Assembly (NCBI GenBank): GCA_036824045.1
Contig: DAITAZ010000017.1
Location: 6,865-70,864, forward strand
Direction of reading: 5' to 3'
DNA length: 64,000 nucleotides
From: DAITAZ01 sp036824045
GTDB taxonomy: Bacteria > Pseudomonadota > Gammaproteobacteria > Burkholderiales > Rhodocyclaceae
Below are positions 18,094-26,514 of this stretch, piece by piece (position 1 is the stretch's first letter; every line of letters begins with the position of its first letter). The notes under the pieces are model-generated. The model made no database searches, had not been told where the DNA came from, and saw only the letters and a program-made list of their open reading frames with translations. The translations under genes and the position numbers were made by a program.

Positions 18094-18825
18094 TTAAACC
18101 ACCGAGGGGCGGTTGAGCAGGGAGAGGTGCCCCTGGGGCCCGGCAAAGTGCGCGGCGAGTTGCTGGCGCCGGTCTTCGTCCCCGTCCACGCTGATCACGT
18201 ATTCCAGCTCTTGCGGGGTCAGCAGTTTGATGGGCAGCAGCCGCACCGGTCCATCCGGCAAGTCCAGCCACTGGGGGAAGCGTGGTGTCGGCAGGCCCAC
18301 CAGGGCGCCACTCTGGCCATCCGCGTCCTTCAGGTGTTCGGGCAGTGTCGGCAGTTCCATGACCGTGGCGATGCAGGGGTGCTGCGCCAGCAGGTCGACG
18401 AAATCACCGCAGCCGGCCACCAGTTGGGCAACCTCGTGCACCAGTTCGAACAGCCAGCTATCCGCGATTTCGGCAAAACGGCCGGGGGTTTCGGCGCAGA
18501 CCTCGACCTGATAGCCGCCGGGAATGTTCTCCTCGACGAAGGGGTCCGAGAGCCCGTCGCTTACCACGATGGTGCTGGTGTCGGTCTCCACCACCCGCCA
18601 GGTGGCATGTCCGGCAGGCCAGCGCGGACTGCAGAAGGTGGCGGGGGAGGGCAGGGGCGCCAGTTCCCGCGTCAGCAGACGACCCCATCCGGCATAAACC
18701 GAATGGCGTGCGCAGCGAGCGGCCGCTACCCTGGAGTCGTCTTTGGTGGCGTGCTGTGATCGATTCATCACCTGCGGCGCAATGTCGTGGGCGGGGTCGC
18801 CAAGGATACGCTGCAACCAGTGCAT
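18094..18825 (-). CDS. uncharacterised protein, possibly SUFU-domain-like
   Basis: 243 residues, soluble, no signal peptide. The central part (VEENIPGGYQVEVCAETPG, then WLFELVHEVAQLVAGCGDF) and the tail (LLPIKLLTPQELEYVISVDGDEDRRQQL) loosely resemble bacterial suppressor-of-fused (SUFU) domain proteins, several of which are immunity proteins. I see no toxin gene next to it, so that role is not supported. The start at 18825 has GGAGAC upstream. It is convergent with the LysE gene. Confidence 0.65.
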   Translation of the reverse strand: MHWLQRILGDPAHDIAPQVMNRSQHATKDDSRVAAARCARHSVYAGWGRLLTRELAPLPSPATFCSPRWPAGHATWRVVETDTSTIVVSDGLSDPFVEENIPGGYQVEVCAETPGRFAEIADSWLFELVHEVAQLVAGCGDFVDLLAQHPCIATVMELPTLPEHLKDADGQSGALVGLPTPRFPQWLDLPDGPVRLLPIKLLTPQELEYVISVDGDEDRRQQLAAHFAGPQGHLSLLNRPSVV

Positions 18826-19038
18826 GGGGGTCTCCGGGTGGGCGGGGCGGTGGATAAATAATGTGCCGTGTGCTGACTGCCAAGAATAGAAGGGGTATCT
18901 CCTTGGCAATCGTCATGATCGGGGTGGCTTTCGGCGGCTTTTCCCGGCTTGTGGACAGCGGGCGGGGCAATGGCGATTTACGGCGCAGCTCGGGAGGGCG
19001 AGAATCCGCTTCGTCAACAACCCCGCGAGGAGAGGACC

Positions 19039-19386
19039 ATGGACTACACCGGAAGCTGCCATTGCGGCCGTATCGCGTTCAAGGTGGAAGGCGAGCTCAA
19101 TGGCGTCGTGGATTGCAATTGCTCCATCTGCCGCAAGAAGGCTTCGCTCTTGTGGTTTGTGCCCCGGGCGAGCCTGACGCTGCAGACGCCGGCGGAAGAC
19201 ATGGCGACCTATCGTTTCAACACCCGCGTCATCGCCCATCACTTCTGCCCGGTCTGCGGTGTCTCTCCCTTCGGTGAAGGCCGCGATCCCCAGGGCAACG
19301 AAATGGCTGCGGTGAACGTGCGCTGCCTCGACGGCGTCGATCTTGCGGCCCTGCCCGTCCATCACTATGACGGCGCCAGCCGGTGA
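19039..19386 (+). CDS. GFA (CENP-V/glutathione-dependent formaldehyde-activating) family protein
   Basis: 115 residues with the family zinc sites: GSCHCGRI near residue 6, CNCSICRK near 27 and HHFCPVCGVSPF near 67. The first GFA member was described as S-hydroxymethyl-glutathione synthase, but most homologues have no proven activity. A strong GAGGAGAGG precedes ATG 19039. The stop overlaps the next gene's GTG start (GTGA). Confidence 0.88.
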   Translation: MDYTGSCHCGRIAFKVEGELNGVVDCNCSICRKKASLLWFVPRASLTLQTPAEDMATYRFNTRVIAHHFCPVCGVSPFGEGRDPQGNEMAAVNVRCLDGVDLAALPVHHYDGASR

Positions 19387-20045
19387 GCGCACTGCTGCCG
19401 GACGGGCCGGCGCTGCTGGCCTTCCTCGCCGCCAGCGCGGTGCTTGCGGCCACCCCGGGCCCCGGGGTGGTGTACATCGTCACCCGTAGCCTGACCCAGG
19501 GGCGGCGTTCGGGCTTCGCATCCGCGGCGGGGGTAGCCGTGGGCAACCTGGGCAATGCCTGGGGGGCCGCCCTGGGGCTGGGGGCGTTGTTCTCCGTGTC
19601 CGCCCTGGCGTTCGAGCTGGTACGCTGGGCAGGGGCGCTCTATCTGCTGTGGCTGGCTTGGCGTCTGCTGCAGCGCCCGGGTGCTGCAGCGCCGGATTGC
19701 CCGAAGGGCCCGGCCATGCCCGTTGCGCCGTGGCCCCGGATACTCCGGCAAGGTGCGCTGGTGGCCCTGTTCAACCCCAAGACCACGGTGTTCTTTGCCG
19801 CCTTCCTGCCCCAGTTCGTGAGCGCCGGTGCTTCCCCCGTCCTGCAGAGCATGGCCTTGGGTGCGCTGTTCGTGGCTGTCGCGGCCGTCAGCGATGCCGT
19901 CTACGTGCTTGCCGCGAGCCGGGCGGCGCCGTGGCTGGCGCGGCGCACCGGCGCCGGGAGGGTGGGGCGCTGGCTGGGCGCCGGGGCCATGGCCGGGCTG
20001 GGCCTCTACGCGGCCTGGTCGGGAAACAACGGAGCACGCCGTTAA
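19383..20045 (+). CDS. LysE-family exporter
   Basis: 220 residues with the signature TPGPGVVYIVTRSLTQGRRSG near residue 24 and NPKTTVFFAAFLPQFV near 130; about six membrane helices. The GTG start at 19383 overlaps the preceding GFA gene stop, indicating coupled translation. The substrate is unknown. Confidence 0.85.
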   Translation: MSALLPDGPALLAFLAASAVLAATPGPGVVYIVTRSLTQGRRSGFASAAGVAVGNLGNAWGAALGLGALFSVSALAFELVRWAGALYLLWLAWRLLQRPGAAAPDCPKGPAMPVAPWPRILRQGALVALFNPKTTVFFAAFLPQFVSAGASPVLQSMALGALFVAVAAVSDAVYVLAASRAAPWLARRTGAGRVGRWLGAGAMAGLGLYAAWSGNNGARR

Positions 20046-20074
20046 CCCGGCTACCCAATACGGCGGACACCGCG

Positions 20075-20626
20075 ATGAACAACACATTGAAGCGCGAGCT
20101 GATCAAGATGCGGGACGCGGATCTGGCCACCCGGGAACGCCTGGCCGGTCGCGGCGAACTGCGGGAGAACGCCTACCACCCGGAAATGCGCGCCCTGCAT
20201 GAGCGCCACAACCGTCGTATTCGCGCCATCATCGCGGCCTTCGGCTGGCCGGGCACATCGCTGGTGGGGGAAGAGGGGGCCGAGGCGGCCTGGCTGCTGC
20301 TACAGCACGCCGTGCTTGACCCGGAACTGCAGGCCCTGTCCATCGGCCTGCTGCAGGAGGCGGTGCAGTGTGGCGAGGCACCGGGCTGGCACCTGGCCTA
20401 TCTGGAGGATCGGGTCTGCATCCACCAGGGCCGGTTGCAGCGGTATGGCACCCAGCACGGACTGGACGGCGAGGGCCACATGCAGCCCCTGCCCATGGAG
20501 CAGCCGGAAGCCGTGGACGAGCGCCGTGCCAGTGTCGGCCTGCCGCCTCTGGCCGAGCACACCCGGGTGCTGCAACGGGATTACGAGCGGGTCAAGGCCG
20601 CGCAGGCGGCCCAGACCCAGCAGTAG
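20075..20626 (+). CDS. DUF6624-type protein
   Basis: 183 residues, soluble. It has the pattern of the DUF6624 family: an N-terminal helix, IIAAFGWPGTSLVGEEGAEAAWLLLQHA near residue 53, and a later HLAYLEDRVCIHQGRLQRYGTQ block. No activity is established for the family. The ATG is 30 nt after the LysE gene, so it is likely in the same transcript, and a hairpin follows its stop. Confidence 0.75.
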   Translation: MNNTLKRELIKMRDADLATRERLAGRGELRENAYHPEMRALHERHNRRIRAIIAAFGWPGTSLVGEEGAEAAWLLLQHAVLDPELQALSIGLLQEAVQCGEAPGWHLAYLEDRVCIHQGRLQRYGTQHGLDGEGHMQPLPMEQPEAVDERRASVGLPPLAEHTRVLQRDYERVKAAQAAQTQQ

Positions 20627-20629
20627 GGC

Positions 20630-20651
20630 GCGGGCCGCGGCGGCGGCCCGC
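20630..20651. terminator. GC-rich hairpin between convergent genes
   Basis: GCGGGCCGC / GCGGCCCGC with a four-base loop fills the 28-bp gap between the DUF6624 gene and the chemoreceptor gene. The U-tract is weak (cctttc), so termination efficiency is uncertain. Confidence 0.5.
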
Positions 20652-20654
20652 CTT

Positions 20655-22586
20655 TCACAGCCGGAAGTGGTGCACCGCGTGGGAGAGGGTGTCTGCCACC
20701 TGGCTCAGCTCCCGGGATGCCTGGGCCGTGTTGCGCACGTCGCTGGTGGCCCGCTCCGACATGGCCGCCACCCGTTCCACGCCAGTGGCCAGTTCGCGGT
20801 TGGCCATGCGTTGCTCGCCCAGCGCGCTGGAGATATCCGTCACCACCTGCACCACCCGTCCAGCCCCGGACTGGATCTCGTCGATGTAGGCCCCGGCCTT
20901 GCTGGCCAGCGCCACGCCGCCTTCCACCTGCCGCACCTGCTGGTCCATGTTGGCCAGGGCGGTGCGCGTGCTGCCCTGAATGCTGCCGATCACGCCGCCG
21001 ATCTCGTGGGTGGAAAGCGTGGTGCGCTCGGCCAGCTTGCGCACCTCGTCGGCCACCACGGCGAAGCCGCGTCCCGCCTCGCCCGCCCGGGCGGCCTCGA
21101 TGGCGGCGTTGAGGGCCAGCAGGTTGGTCTGGTCCGCAATCTCGTGGATCGTGCGCACGATCTCGGAAATCCGTTCCGACTGCCCGGCCAGATCCCGGAT
21201 GGCGCCCGCCGAATCGTGCACCGATGCGGCGATGTGGGAGATTTCGTTGATCGCCTGGCGGATCACCTGGCTGCCTTCCTGGGCCAGCCGGTCGGCGTCC
21301 GTCGCCACCTGCTGCGCCTGCTGGGCGCTGTCCGCCACGTGTTCGACGCTGCTGGTCACCTCCTCCACCGTCGCCGCCATGGAGCCCGCGGCATCGGACT
21401 GGGTGTTCACCCCGTCAGCCGAGCGGCTGGAGACCGTGGCCAGGGTGGTGGCGTCCCGGGCCAGCCGGTCGCTGGAGGTACGGATGTCGCGCACCGTCTG
21501 GCGTAGCTGCTCCTGCATGGTCTGCAGGGTGGCCAGCATGCTTGCCCGGTCACCCGGCATCACGTGAATGTCGCTGCTGAGGTCGCCTTCCGCCATCCGC
21601 GACAGCACCTTGCGGGCATAGGCTGGATCGCCCCCTAGTTGGGCGAGCAGGCCCCGGGTGAGATAGAGCAGCAGGCAGAACCCCAATAGCAACGGGATGG
21701 CCAGCGGCAGCAAGGTCATCCCCAGATTGGCCCAGACGCTCCGCATCGCGGCAGTCGTGTCGGTGTGGAACACCAGTGCCCCGGCCACTTCACCCGCACC
21801 GTCCCGGAACGGTGTGATCCAGGCCGCCTCCGTGCCCGGGAACACCGACCCAGAGCTCCCCAGCGCCGCCACGAACTCAGGCGCCGTCGCCAGTTGCTTC
21901 AGGGCTTGCGGCGCCGTGCTTTGCAGTACCGTGAAACCACCGATCTTGTCTCCGGACAACTGGGTCTTTCTCGCCGCCTGGTAGGTGTCGGAAAGCAGCA
22001 GGCTGGCCTGATCGCCCGTGAGCGCCTTGACCTGGGCGAACACATGGTCGATCTCCTGGGCCGCCTCCATGTAACCGATCAGCTTGCCCTCCCGCAGCAC
22101 GGGCTGTACCGCCCGCAGCGAAAAGAAGTTCTTCCCCATGTCCAGGCTGTGGGCGAGCTTGCCCGATTCCGCCGCCAGCTTGAAGCTGTGGCGAGTGGTC
22201 GGGTCGCCGAACTGGGCAGGCTTGTGGGCGCGGAACAGGGTCTTGCCGTCCGGCTCCTGGAAGTAGAAGTGGGTGATGTTGTGCTGGCCCTTCAGCTCGG
22301 CAAATACCGGCTTGGCCAAGGCGGCCAGGGCGTCCCGGTCCTTCGCCGCCAGGGCCGACACCAGCCCTTCGATGCGCGTCAGCCCGGCCAGCGCCCTGCC
22401 CAGCCCTTCGGCGTCGCTGGCGATCTGTGCCTTGAGCAATTCTTCATGTCGGCTGAGGCGGGCGGCGGTGTCCCGCCGCACTTCGCTGCGCAGAATGAAG
22501 AAATCCGCGGTCGCCGCGCAGACCACCACCGCCAGTGTGGTCCCGATCAACGCCGCCTGTACCCGTCCCCGAAACGTGAGTTTCAT
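20655..22586 (-). CDS. methyl-accepting chemotaxis protein with Cache sensor
   Basis: 643 residues. A first membrane helix (about 5-28) is followed by a periplasmic sensor to about residue 270, with the FYFQEPDGKTLFRAHKP segment typical of dCache_3-like domains. A second membrane helix (about 280-305) leads to a HAMP-like linker and the cytoplasmic signalling region. The receptor hairpin tip is canonical: IADQTNLLALNAAIEAARAG, then GRGFAVVADEVRKLAERT. The start at 22586 has AGGGGAC upstream. The ligand is unknown and no chemotaxis operon is adjacent. Confidence 0.92.
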   Translation of the reverse strand: MKLTFRGRVQAALIGTTLAVVVCAATADFFILRSEVRRDTAARLSRHEELLKAQIASDAEGLGRALAGLTRIEGLVSALAAKDRDALAALAKPVFAELKGQHNITHFYFQEPDGKTLFRAHKPAQFGDPTTRHSFKLAAESGKLAHSLDMGKNFFSLRAVQPVLREGKLIGYMEAAQEIDHVFAQVKALTGDQASLLLSDTYQAARKTQLSGDKIGGFTVLQSTAPQALKQLATAPEFVAALGSSGSVFPGTEAAWITPFRDGAGEVAGALVFHTDTTAAMRSVWANLGMTLLPLAIPLLLGFCLLLYLTRGLLAQLGGDPAYARKVLSRMAEGDLSSDIHVMPGDRASMLATLQTMQEQLRQTVRDIRTSSDRLARDATTLATVSSRSADGVNTQSDAAGSMAATVEEVTSSVEHVADSAQQAQQVATDADRLAQEGSQVIRQAINEISHIAASVHDSAGAIRDLAGQSERISEIVRTIHEIADQTNLLALNAAIEAARAGEAGRGFAVVADEVRKLAERTTLSTHEIGGVIGSIQGSTRTALANMDQQVRQVEGGVALASKAGAYIDEIQSGAGRVVQVVTDISSALGEQRMANRELATGVERVAAMSERATSDVRNTAQASRELSQVADTLSHAVHHFRL

Positions 22587-22688
22587 GTCCCCTGGCCCCA
22601 TTTTGTGATGTCATGCTTTTCGGCCGGGCGTTGAGGGACTTTAGGTCTGTGTGGCCGGTTTCCGCATCAGGCAGGCCCAGTGGCGCGC

Positions 22689-23201
22689 TCAGACCGCGGG
22701 ACGGGCTTCCACGCTCACCTGCGGCGGCTGTTTCAGGGTCTGGAAGATGACGCAGTAGCGTTCGGTGAGCTTGAGCAGGGTGGCGAGCTGGTCGGGCGTG
22801 GCGTCGGTATCCAGCTCGAAGCGCAGGCGGATGGCGGCAAAGCCGATGGGGGCATCCTTGGCCACGCCCAGGGTGCCGCGGAAGTCCAGGTCCCCTTCGG
22901 CATGGACCAGGCCGTTGCGCAGGGGGATGCCCATGGCGGTGGCGACCGAGGCGAGGGTGACGCCGGCGCAGGCGGCCAGGGCTTCGAGCAGCATGTCGCC
23001 GGAGCAGGCCTCCAGCCCGTTGCCGCCCACATAGGGGTGGAGCCCGGCGGTGAGCCGGGCCGGGCCGGTTTCGATGGTGCAGGTGGGGCGATCCTGGCCC
23101 AGGCGGCCGCGTACCTGCAGGGTCAGGCGGGCAGCGGCGGGATCTTCCTTGTAGCGGGCCTTGATCGGGGCTTGCAGGGCTTTGAGCTCGTCGGCGGTCA
23201 T
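22689..23201 (-). CDS. OsmC-family protein
   Basis: 170 residues of the OsmC/Ohr fold: a central LLEALAACAGVTLASVATAMGI segment with the conserved catalytic-type Cys, and a second Cys in ERYCVIFQTL near residue 148. OsmC/Ohr proteins reduce organic peroxides with paired cysteines. It lies 35 nt downstream of the FadH-type gene on the same strand and may be co-transcribed with it. Confidence 0.83.
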   Translation of the reverse strand: MTADELKALQAPIKARYKEDPAAARLTLQVRGRLGQDRPTCTIETGPARLTAGLHPYVGGNGLEACSGDMLLEALAACAGVTLASVATAMGIPLRNGLVHAEGDLDFRGTLGVAKDAPIGFAAIRLRFELDTDATPDQLATLLKLTERYCVIFQTLKQPPQVSVEARPAV

Positions 23202-23236
23202 GGGGGTGTCTCCGTTGTGGTGGGGGCGGACAGCGC

Positions 23237-25270
23237 TCAAAACTGGGCGGCAACCTTGATGCCCTGGGCGATGGCGCGCTTGGCGTCCAGTTCGGCGGCC
23301 TCGAAGGCGCCGCCGATGAGGGTGTGGGGCAGGCCGGCGGCGGTGAGCGCGGCCACCAGTTCGCGCTGCGGCGTTTGCCCGGCGCAGAGGATCACGTTGT
23401 CCACGGGCAGCGTTCGGGTCTGGCCGCCGATGCTGATGTGCAGCCCCGCGTCGTCGATGCCCAGATAGCTGACGCCGGAGAGCATTTCCACCCGCCGGTT
23501 CTTGAGGGCGGTGCGGTGGATCCAGCCCGTGGTGCGGCCCAGGCCGTCGCCGACCTTGGTGGTCTTGCGTTGCAGCAGCCAGATGCTGCGGGGGGAGGGC
23601 TCGGGGCGCGGACCGCTGGCGGCCAGCCCCCCGCGGCGGGCGTAGTGCTGATCGATGCCCCATTCGGCGCAAAAGGCGGCGGGGTCTAGCGCCGAGCGGC
23701 TGGCGCCGTGGCTGAGGAATTCGGCGGTGTCGAAGCCGATCCCCCCCGCGCCGACGATGGCCACCCGCTGACCAACGGGGGCGCCGTCCCGCAGCACGTC
23801 CAGGTAGCCCAGCACCTTGGGGTGGTCGACGCCCGGGATGTCCGGCGTGCGGGGCTCGATGCCGGTGGCCAGCACCACGTGGTCGAAGCCGCCGGCCGTC
23901 AGCGCCTCGGCGCTCACCCGCTGACCCAGATGCAGGTGCACGCCGGTCAGTTCGATGCGGCGCCGGAAGTAGCGCAGGGTTTCGTTGAATTCCTGCTTGC
24001 CCGGGATTTTCCGGGCGATGTTGAACTGGCCGCCGATGTCGGCGGCAGCCTCGAACAGATGAACTTCGTGCCCCCGGGCGGCGGCCTCGGTGGCGCAGGC
24101 CAGGCCGGCAGGACCTGCGCCCACCACGGCCAGCCGGCGGGGCGCGGCGGCGGGCCGGGTGGCGTAGAGCGTTTCGTGGCAGGCGCGGGGGTTGACCAGG
24201 CAGGAGCAGATGCGGGCGTTGAAGATGTGGTCCAGGCAGGCCTGGTTGCAGCCAATGCAGGTGTTGATCTCGTCCCCCCGGCCGGTGGCGGCCTTGGCGA
24301 TGAACTCCGGGTCTGCCAGGAACGGCCGGGCCATGGAAACCATGTCCGCATCGCCCCGGGCGATGATGGCTTCGCCGGTTTCGGGCGTGTTGATGCGGTT
24401 GGTGGTGATGAGGGGGATGCCCACCTGCCCTTTCAGCCTTCCGGTCACCCAGGCGAAGCCGCCCCGGGGCACCAGGGTGGCGATGGTGGGAATGCGCGCC
24501 TCGTGCCAGCCGATACCGGTGTTGATCAGGTTGGCGCCCGCCTGCTCGACGCCCCGGGCGAGCTGCACGATTTCGTCCCAGTTGCTGCCGCCTTCCACCA
24601 GATCCAGCATGGAAAGGCGGAAGATGATGATGAACCGCTCGCCTACCCGAGCCCGCACCCGGCGCACGATTTCCAGCGCGAAGCGGATGCGCTGCTCGAA
24701 GGGGCCACCCCATTCGTCCTGCCGCTGGTTGGTGGCGGCGACGATGAACTGATTGATCAGATAGCCTTCGGAACCCATGATCTCGACCCCGTCGTAGCCG
24801 GCCATCTGCGCCAGTTCGGCGCAACGGGCGTAGTCCTCGATGGTCTGCTCGACTTCGGCGGCAGGGAGTTCCCGCGGCCGCTTGGGTGAGATGGGCGCCT
24901 GGATGGGGGAGGGGGCGACCACGTCGCCGGCGACGGCGTAGCGGCCCGAGTGCAGGATCTGCATGGCGATCAGCCCGCCTTCCGCATGCACGGCTTCGGT
25001 GATCTGCCGATGGGGCGCCATCTGGTCCTCACGCCCCAGCCAGGCGGCGCCGGGCATCACCACCCCCGAGGCGTTGGGCGAGATGCCGCCGGTGACCATC
25101 AACGCCACCCCGCCTCGGGCTCGCTCGGCATAGAAGGCTGCCATGCGGGCGAAGCCGTCCGGCGCCTCTTCCAGCCCGGTGTGCATGGAGCCCATCAATA
25201 CCCGGTTCTTCAGGGTGACGAAGCCCAGATCAAGCGGGGCGAGCAGATGTGGGTAGGGGCTGGTGGCCAC
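23237..25270 (-). CDS. fadH: 2,4-dienoyl-CoA reductase (NADPH), FadH type
   Basis: 677 residues, close to E. coli FadH (672). The N-terminal FMN TIM barrel starts YPHLLAPLDLGFVTLKNRVLMG. The 4Fe-4S region has CIGCNQACLDHIF near residue 335 plus a downstream Cys. The C-terminal half has an FAD motif VVGAGPAGLACA and a second nucleotide-binding GAGGIGFD. It reduces dienoyl-CoA in beta-oxidation of polyunsaturated acids. I place the start at GTG 25270, where a strong AAAGGAG lies 6 nt upstream and the alignable N-terminus begins, rather than at 25330. Confidence 0.9.
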   Translation of the reverse strand: MATSPYPHLLAPLDLGFVTLKNRVLMGSMHTGLEEAPDGFARMAAFYAERARGGVALMVTGGISPNASGVVMPGAAWLGREDQMAPHRQITEAVHAEGGLIAMQILHSGRYAVAGDVVAPSPIQAPISPKRPRELPAAEVEQTIEDYARCAELAQMAGYDGVEIMGSEGYLINQFIVAATNQRQDEWGGPFEQRIRFALEIVRRVRARVGERFIIIFRLSMLDLVEGGSNWDEIVQLARGVEQAGANLINTGIGWHEARIPTIATLVPRGGFAWVTGRLKGQVGIPLITTNRINTPETGEAIIARGDADMVSMARPFLADPEFIAKAATGRGDEINTCIGCNQACLDHIFNARICSCLVNPRACHETLYATRPAAAPRRLAVVGAGPAGLACATEAAARGHEVHLFEAAADIGGQFNIARKIPGKQEFNETLRYFRRRIELTGVHLHLGQRVSAEALTAGGFDHVVLATGIEPRTPDIPGVDHPKVLGYLDVLRDGAPVGQRVAIVGAGGIGFDTAEFLSHGASRSALDPAAFCAEWGIDQHYARRGGLAASGPRPEPSPRSIWLLQRKTTKVGDGLGRTTGWIHRTALKNRRVEMLSGVSYLGIDDAGLHISIGGQTRTLPVDNVILCAGQTPQRELVAALTAAGLPHTLIGGAFEAAELDAKRAIAQGIKVAAQF

Positions 25271-25324
25271 GGTGTCTCCTTTTGTTCTGATCGGGATGTT
25301 GGGAGCGGCTGGGCGCCGTGTTTG

Positions 25325-25339
25325 TGTCAAAGTTTGACA
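25325..25339. promoter_or_regulatory. perfect palindrome in divergent fadH/OmpA-family region
   Basis: TGTCAAA-g-TTTGACA, with 7-bp arms, lies between divergent genes. Each arm contains TTGACA-like sequence on one strand, so a bound protein could block both promoters. The shape suits a TetR-type or similar dimeric regulator; no regulator gene is adjacent. Confidence 0.5.
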
Positions 25340-25435
25340 TTATTCCTTGCGCCCGTGAGGGAGATTGGCTCCAGGGCTCGGCTAAGATGACCGCGTAAAA
25401 GAAGAGTTTGTCTCAAACCGGACGGGAGGAAAACA

Positions 25436-26325
25436 ATGGACGCAGTACGCGACAAATACCGGGACGACCGGGTGGATATCCCCATCGCCGTTTTGCTGGG
25501 TGTGCTCATGGTGCTGGGCATGTGGTTCTGGGCGATCAAGCCTTGGCTGGCCACGGTGGCGGCGCCCAAGGAGCTGGCCGGACCACCGGCCGCCATGGCA
25601 ACCGTGCCGCCCATCCCCCAGATGGACAGTGCGCCCCAGACGGTGCCCACCGTTCCCGCCGCGCGCAAGGACGACGCGCCAGCACCCGTGTTTGTGCCGC
25701 CCCCGGCCCCCCAGGTTGCCGCTGCCACCCCCGCCCCGGCAGTNNNNNNNNNNNNNNNNNNNNNNNNNNNNNNNNNNNNNNNNNNNNNNNNNNNNNNNNN
25801 NNNNNNNNNNNNNNNNNNNNNNNNNNNNNNNNNNNNNNNNNNNTGTTTGTGCCGCCCCCGGCCCCCCAGGTTGCCGCTGCCACCCCCGCCCCGGCAGTCG
25901 TTGCACCGGTAGTGAGCGCTCCCACGACGGCGGCCGAGCCGCCACCGGCGGCCGCCCCCGCGCCCGAACCTGCCCGGGTGCCCCCGCCGGTGGTGGTGGT
26001 CAGCGAGCGTATCGCTTTTGCAACAGGGAGTTACCAGATTCCCGCTGCGGCCAATGAACGCTTGAAAGAGATCGCGGCAATCGTTCACAATCACCCTCGT
26101 GCGCTGGTGATTACCGGCCACACGGATAATGTGGGCGATGCAGGCTCCAATCAGGTCCTCTCGCAGAAGCGGGCGGATGCGGTGATGCAGCGGCTGGTGG
26201 CGCTGGGCGTGCCGGCGGAAAAGCTCAGCGCCAAGGGGCTGGGCCCGGCGCAGCCCGTGGCGGACAACGCCAGCGCGGAAGGGCGGGCGCAGAACCGCCG
26301 GATCGAATTGACCGAAGCGCAGTGA
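25436..26325 (+). CDS. OmpA-family (peptidoglycan-binding) protein interrupted by an assembly gap
   Basis: The N-terminal part (25436 to the gap) has a short cytoplasmic segment, one membrane helix at about residues 19-38 and a Pro/Ala/Val-rich linker. The part after the gap continues the linker and ends in an OmpA C-terminal domain: RIAFATGS, ITGHTDNVGD, NQVLSQKRADAVMQRL and NRRIEL. The two parts lie in different frames across the 100 N. Removing the gap together with one copy of the duplicated 55 bases (155 nt in all) restores a single frame. The real product is probably about 245 residues, anchored in the inner membrane and reaching peptidoglycan. GGGAGGAAAA precedes the ATG. Confidence 0.8.
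25689..25743 (+). repeat. 55-bp sequence duplicated on both sides of the gap, copy 1
   Basis: Identical to 25844-25898. It abuts the first N exactly. A 55-base identical contig overlap is what a k=55 de Bruijn assembler leaves at a break, so this is probably one sequence written twice. A true tandem repeat in the Pro/Ala linker is the alternative. Confidence 0.85.
25744..25843. other. assembly gap of 100 N
   Basis: Exactly 100 unknown bases, the conventional length for a gap of unknown size. It lies within the coding sequence of the OmpA-family protein and changes the reading frame. Confidence 0.98.
25844..25898 (+). repeat. 55-bp duplicated sequence, copy 2
   Basis: Identical to 25689-25743 and starting immediately after the last N. 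Confidence 0.85.
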
Positions 26326-26514
26326 TGCTGGCTGCGCAGACCAAGGAATCGCATTGAAGACCCCCGGGGGTTGGTTGCAACGAGTGTTGTCGTAGTAAAG
26401 AGAAGCCCTGGCAAGTGAGCGGGGGGAGAAAATCGGGGGACCGGAGCCGGTGGCGTCGGTCCCTCGAACCTTTTCAGGGGTCGGATTTTCGCTTTCACCG
26501 CGATGGCGGGGGGC

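Noticed and set aside
18094..18825. SUFU-like gene as the immunity half of a toxin system
   Set aside because: The domain match is weak and no toxin, Rhs or secretion gene lies beside it.
25744..25843. Gap and flanking duplication as a transposon insertion with target-site duplication
   Set aside because: The 55-bp identical flanks are far longer than target duplications and match an assembler overlap. No inverted ends are seen.
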